This document shows positions 61,901 to 64,000 of a stretch of DNA of 64,000 nt, piece by piece. Each line of letters starts with the position of its first letter. The first letter of the stretch is position 1. The translations under genes were made by a program, and so were the position numbers. The notes under the pieces were generated by a model. That model had not been told where the DNA came from. It searched no databases and worked only from the letters and a program-made list of their open reading frames with translations. The DNA comes from Tribonema minus (taxonomy: Eukaryota; Sar; Xanthophyceae; Tribonematales; Tribonemataceae). The stretch is taken from the NCBI GenBank assembly GCA_017506865.1, contig JAFCMP010000357.1, positions 927,994-991,993 of the forward strand, given 5' to 3'.

Positions 61901-62263
61901 CGCACCGACCCGCGTGCTCCTGCGCCCCGTCGTCGTCGCTAGCAGTGCCCAACCGCTGTAGCCGTCTCGTGCCCTGAAACCGCTCCTTTCTTCCGACACC
62001 CTCAGGCATGGGCGCGCCGGCCCACACGGAGGACCTCGCCGCGTACGGCACGGAGCGGGAGCCGGCGCTGTACAGAGCGGCGAGCGACGGCGCGATGCGC
62101 GCGCTCGCAGAGCAGTGCGCCCTGTCGCAGGTGCGTCGCCTGTTGCACTTTTGTCACAAACTGCGAGTCACCGCGCCGGTGCAGAGGGTGGGCCTCGAGG
62201 TTGGTGGAGATCGGGCGACAGTGAGCGCGACGCCGTCGTGTCAGCCATCCGGGTGCTGCTGGT

Positions 62264-62304
<41 letters not shown>

Positions 62305-64000
62305 TTGTCCTGCTTGCTGCTGCCGTTCGCATGCTAGGGGTCCACGATCCCACGAAACGGCATGGGATCTCCACTTCAACTTCAACTTCAACTTGCTGCG
62401 TGCAAAGCAGTCCACAGCCTCACGAATCCACGTGGGAACTCTGCTTCAAATTGTGACCCCGCGCTGCGGTGCGCCTGTGTACACGCAAGTTACTGGCAAT
62501 GTACGTGGCTATGTTTTGCCAGTCAAGGTCGGCGGCTGTGACCTGGCACGGAGGGTCCCATTCCGACCATTGCTTTGCATGCGAGCGCTCATGCACAGTG
62601 CCAGCTTCCATCATCGGTGAGGCACGTATATAACGTGGCGACTTTCTGTAAGTGCCAGCGCCATGAGCAGGTCTACGTGGATGGTCGTATTCGGAGCATT
62701 GCTTCATTTCCGAGCTATGGTACCAACCGGCGGCGGGGCTCAGATTAGGCGCACCTGGTATGAACGCGTACCCAGATTGTGCTGTCATTGAGAAGTTTCG
62801 CGGGCGACGCGGCGGGCGGCGCGCGCGCTGGCATGTGCTGAGCACTGAGGCAGCGGCACTGATGCATCGTTTGTGCTCTGCACGCCCAGCACGTTGCCCC
62901 TGTACGTCGCCACAGCCCGAGCGCGATGCACATCTGCCATCAGTGGCGGGGGGGTGCATGCTGTCCTCGCAGCCACACGAGTGCGCTCGCGGCGTCGGCG
63001 CTGCCACTGGGCAGCGGTGCTGCTGCTGCGCAGCGCGTTGGCGTGGCCGTGTGGCCTGCAGCCGCCGGCGCAGCGCGCTGGGTCGATGGGCGTGCAGCGT
63101 CCAGTTGCCAATTCTGCCGCGCGCCTCTCGCGCATCACGCTGGCGCATGCCTATGGCTTCCGGCAGCAGCAGTAATTTCAGCGCCGTACCACTGCTGCCG
63201 CGGCCCCTGCAGTGCCAATTGATGCTTAAGTCTTGATGACAATTGACAGCAGCGCTTTCTCTGAGGGTTCGTGAGCCACTCCCCCCCCCCCCCCCTACCG
63301 CAGCAGCTCCTCATGAGCCCCCTGCCCCCCCCCCCCCCCCAACCCCCCCCGCTCCTCCGACCCTTTCCCTTGCCCTTGCAGATCTGCGTGGACATCCTGC
63401 TGCTCAGCGAGGGCGGCGCGCCCTTCGTCGACGCCGCGTCGCTGTGCCTCGCGCCGCACGTCACGGGCGGCCGCGCGGCGCTGCTGCGCGGGCGCGCGCG
63501 CGACAAGGAGACGGCGCGCCACCTCGCGGCGCACGTCGCGGGCTCGCTCGCGCAGTCCGCCGCCGCCGAGGCAGTGCTCAAGGTGCGCTGCAGCCCCGGC
63601 CTCGCGCTGCGCGCGTACGCGGCGGCGCCGGGGCTCGAGCGCGTCGCCGGCGAGCTCGAGCTCGCGGGCGCGGGGACGGCGCTCAGCGTGCTGTGCGAAC
63701 TTCAACTTGAGGGCGGCAGCGGCGCGCCACGCGAGGGCGACCACGTGTTCGTGCAGGCGGCGCTGCTGTACACGTGCGCGGCGACGGGGCGCCGGCTCGT
63801 GCGCTGCCACACGCTCGCGCTGCCCGTGTCGGCGCGCCTCGAGGCGGTCTTCAACGCGGCGGATGTGGAGGCGGCGGCGGCGGCGCTCGTGCGCGGCGCC
63901 GCGGCGGCGGCGCTGCGCGACGGCGGCGCGGCGGCGACGCCGCAGCAGCTGTGCCTCGGCGTGACGCAGCGCGCGTCGCGGCGCTGCAGGCGTACCGCGC
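58905..64000 (+). CDS. SEC24, COPII coat cargo-binding subunit (partial, with frame break)
   Basis: SEC24 pairs with SEC23 in the COPII inner coat and selects cargo at ER exit sites. Exons 58905-60974, 62006-62130 and 63382 to the window edge join in phase. The first ~360 residues are Pro/Gln-rich (PYGPPPGAPPP-type repeats), as in other SEC24s. The zinc finger is C465-x2-C468-x18-C487-x2-C490 (RCRICRAYINAYAR, WACNLCGG). The trunk begins at PVYAFVIDAS. After GIAAFT (60663-60668) the conserved continuation AVHFFDVSRDDAPRAAVAVD, then DEPFAPLP, lies in another frame, so one base is missing near 60669-60671. Exon 2 has EDLAAYGTEREPALY and LAEQCALSQ; exon 3 opens ICVDILLLSEGGAPFVDAAS and includes FVQAALLYTCAATGRR. 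The gelsolin-like C-terminus lies beyond the window. There is a possible second frame slip near 63973. Confidence 0.93.
62266..62302 (+). repeat. 37-base G homopolymer in a SEC24 intron
   Basis: An uninterrupted run of 37 G lies in the intron 62131-63381. Most intron homopolymers in this window are C on the sense strand; this one is G. Confidence 0.9.
62371..62396 (+). repeat. Tandem ACTTCA/ACTTCAACTTCA motif
   Basis: A three-fold cttcaa repeat (ccacttcaacttcaacttca then acttgc) in the SEC24 intron belongs to the AACTTCAACTTGAAG-type words that recur through the window. Confidence 0.8.

Overview
This is nuclear DNA of a unicellular eukaryote. The genes are split by long (about 0.4-1.3 kb) GT-AG introns. 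3' splice sites are preceded by near-pure C runs, coding DNA is very GC-rich, and proteins are full of Ala, Gly and Gln runs. There is no sign of bacterial operons. TTAGGG-like repeats recur. The products (SEC24, an SRSF1-type splicing factor, a BMT5-type rRNA methyltransferase, an AAAP transporter, Smr, Myb and LRR proteins) are general eukaryotic. A GC-rich alga (haptophyte, stramenopile or green) fits best, but the sequence alone does not fix the lineage.

Layout: 1-8 kb, a many-exon leucine-rich-repeat gene (+). 8-12.6 kb, mostly featureless. 12.6-15.7 kb, an Smr-domain gene (+). 17.3-23.9 kb, an AAAP amino-acid transporter (-) whose exon phases all join. 25.0-28.7 kb, a putative secretory/membrane protein built from divergent tandem repeats (+). 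30.4 kb, an orphan exon (+). 31.4-34.1 kb, a single-exon low-complexity membrane protein (-). 36.6-42.1 kb, a polyQ Myb-like protein (+). 43.6-44.4 kb, an AT-richer composite repeat. 45.8-48.5 kb, an EF-hand gene (-). 49.6-52.8 kb, a BMT5-like rRNA methyltransferase (+). 56.2-58.5 kb, an SRSF1-like SR protein (-). 58.9 kb to the window end, SEC24 (+, truncated by the edge), divergent from the SR gene.

Most striking observation: in four genes, introns carry imperfect tandem copies (offset about 90-220 bp) of the adjacent exon-intron junction, each including a copied splice donor or acceptor. I find about nine such cases. All the intronic TTAGGG-like repeats also have the G-rich strand as the sense strand of the host gene. 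SEC24 has a clear 1-base frame break. Exon models rest on frame, splice-site and phase reasoning by eye; no transcript evidence or database search was available.
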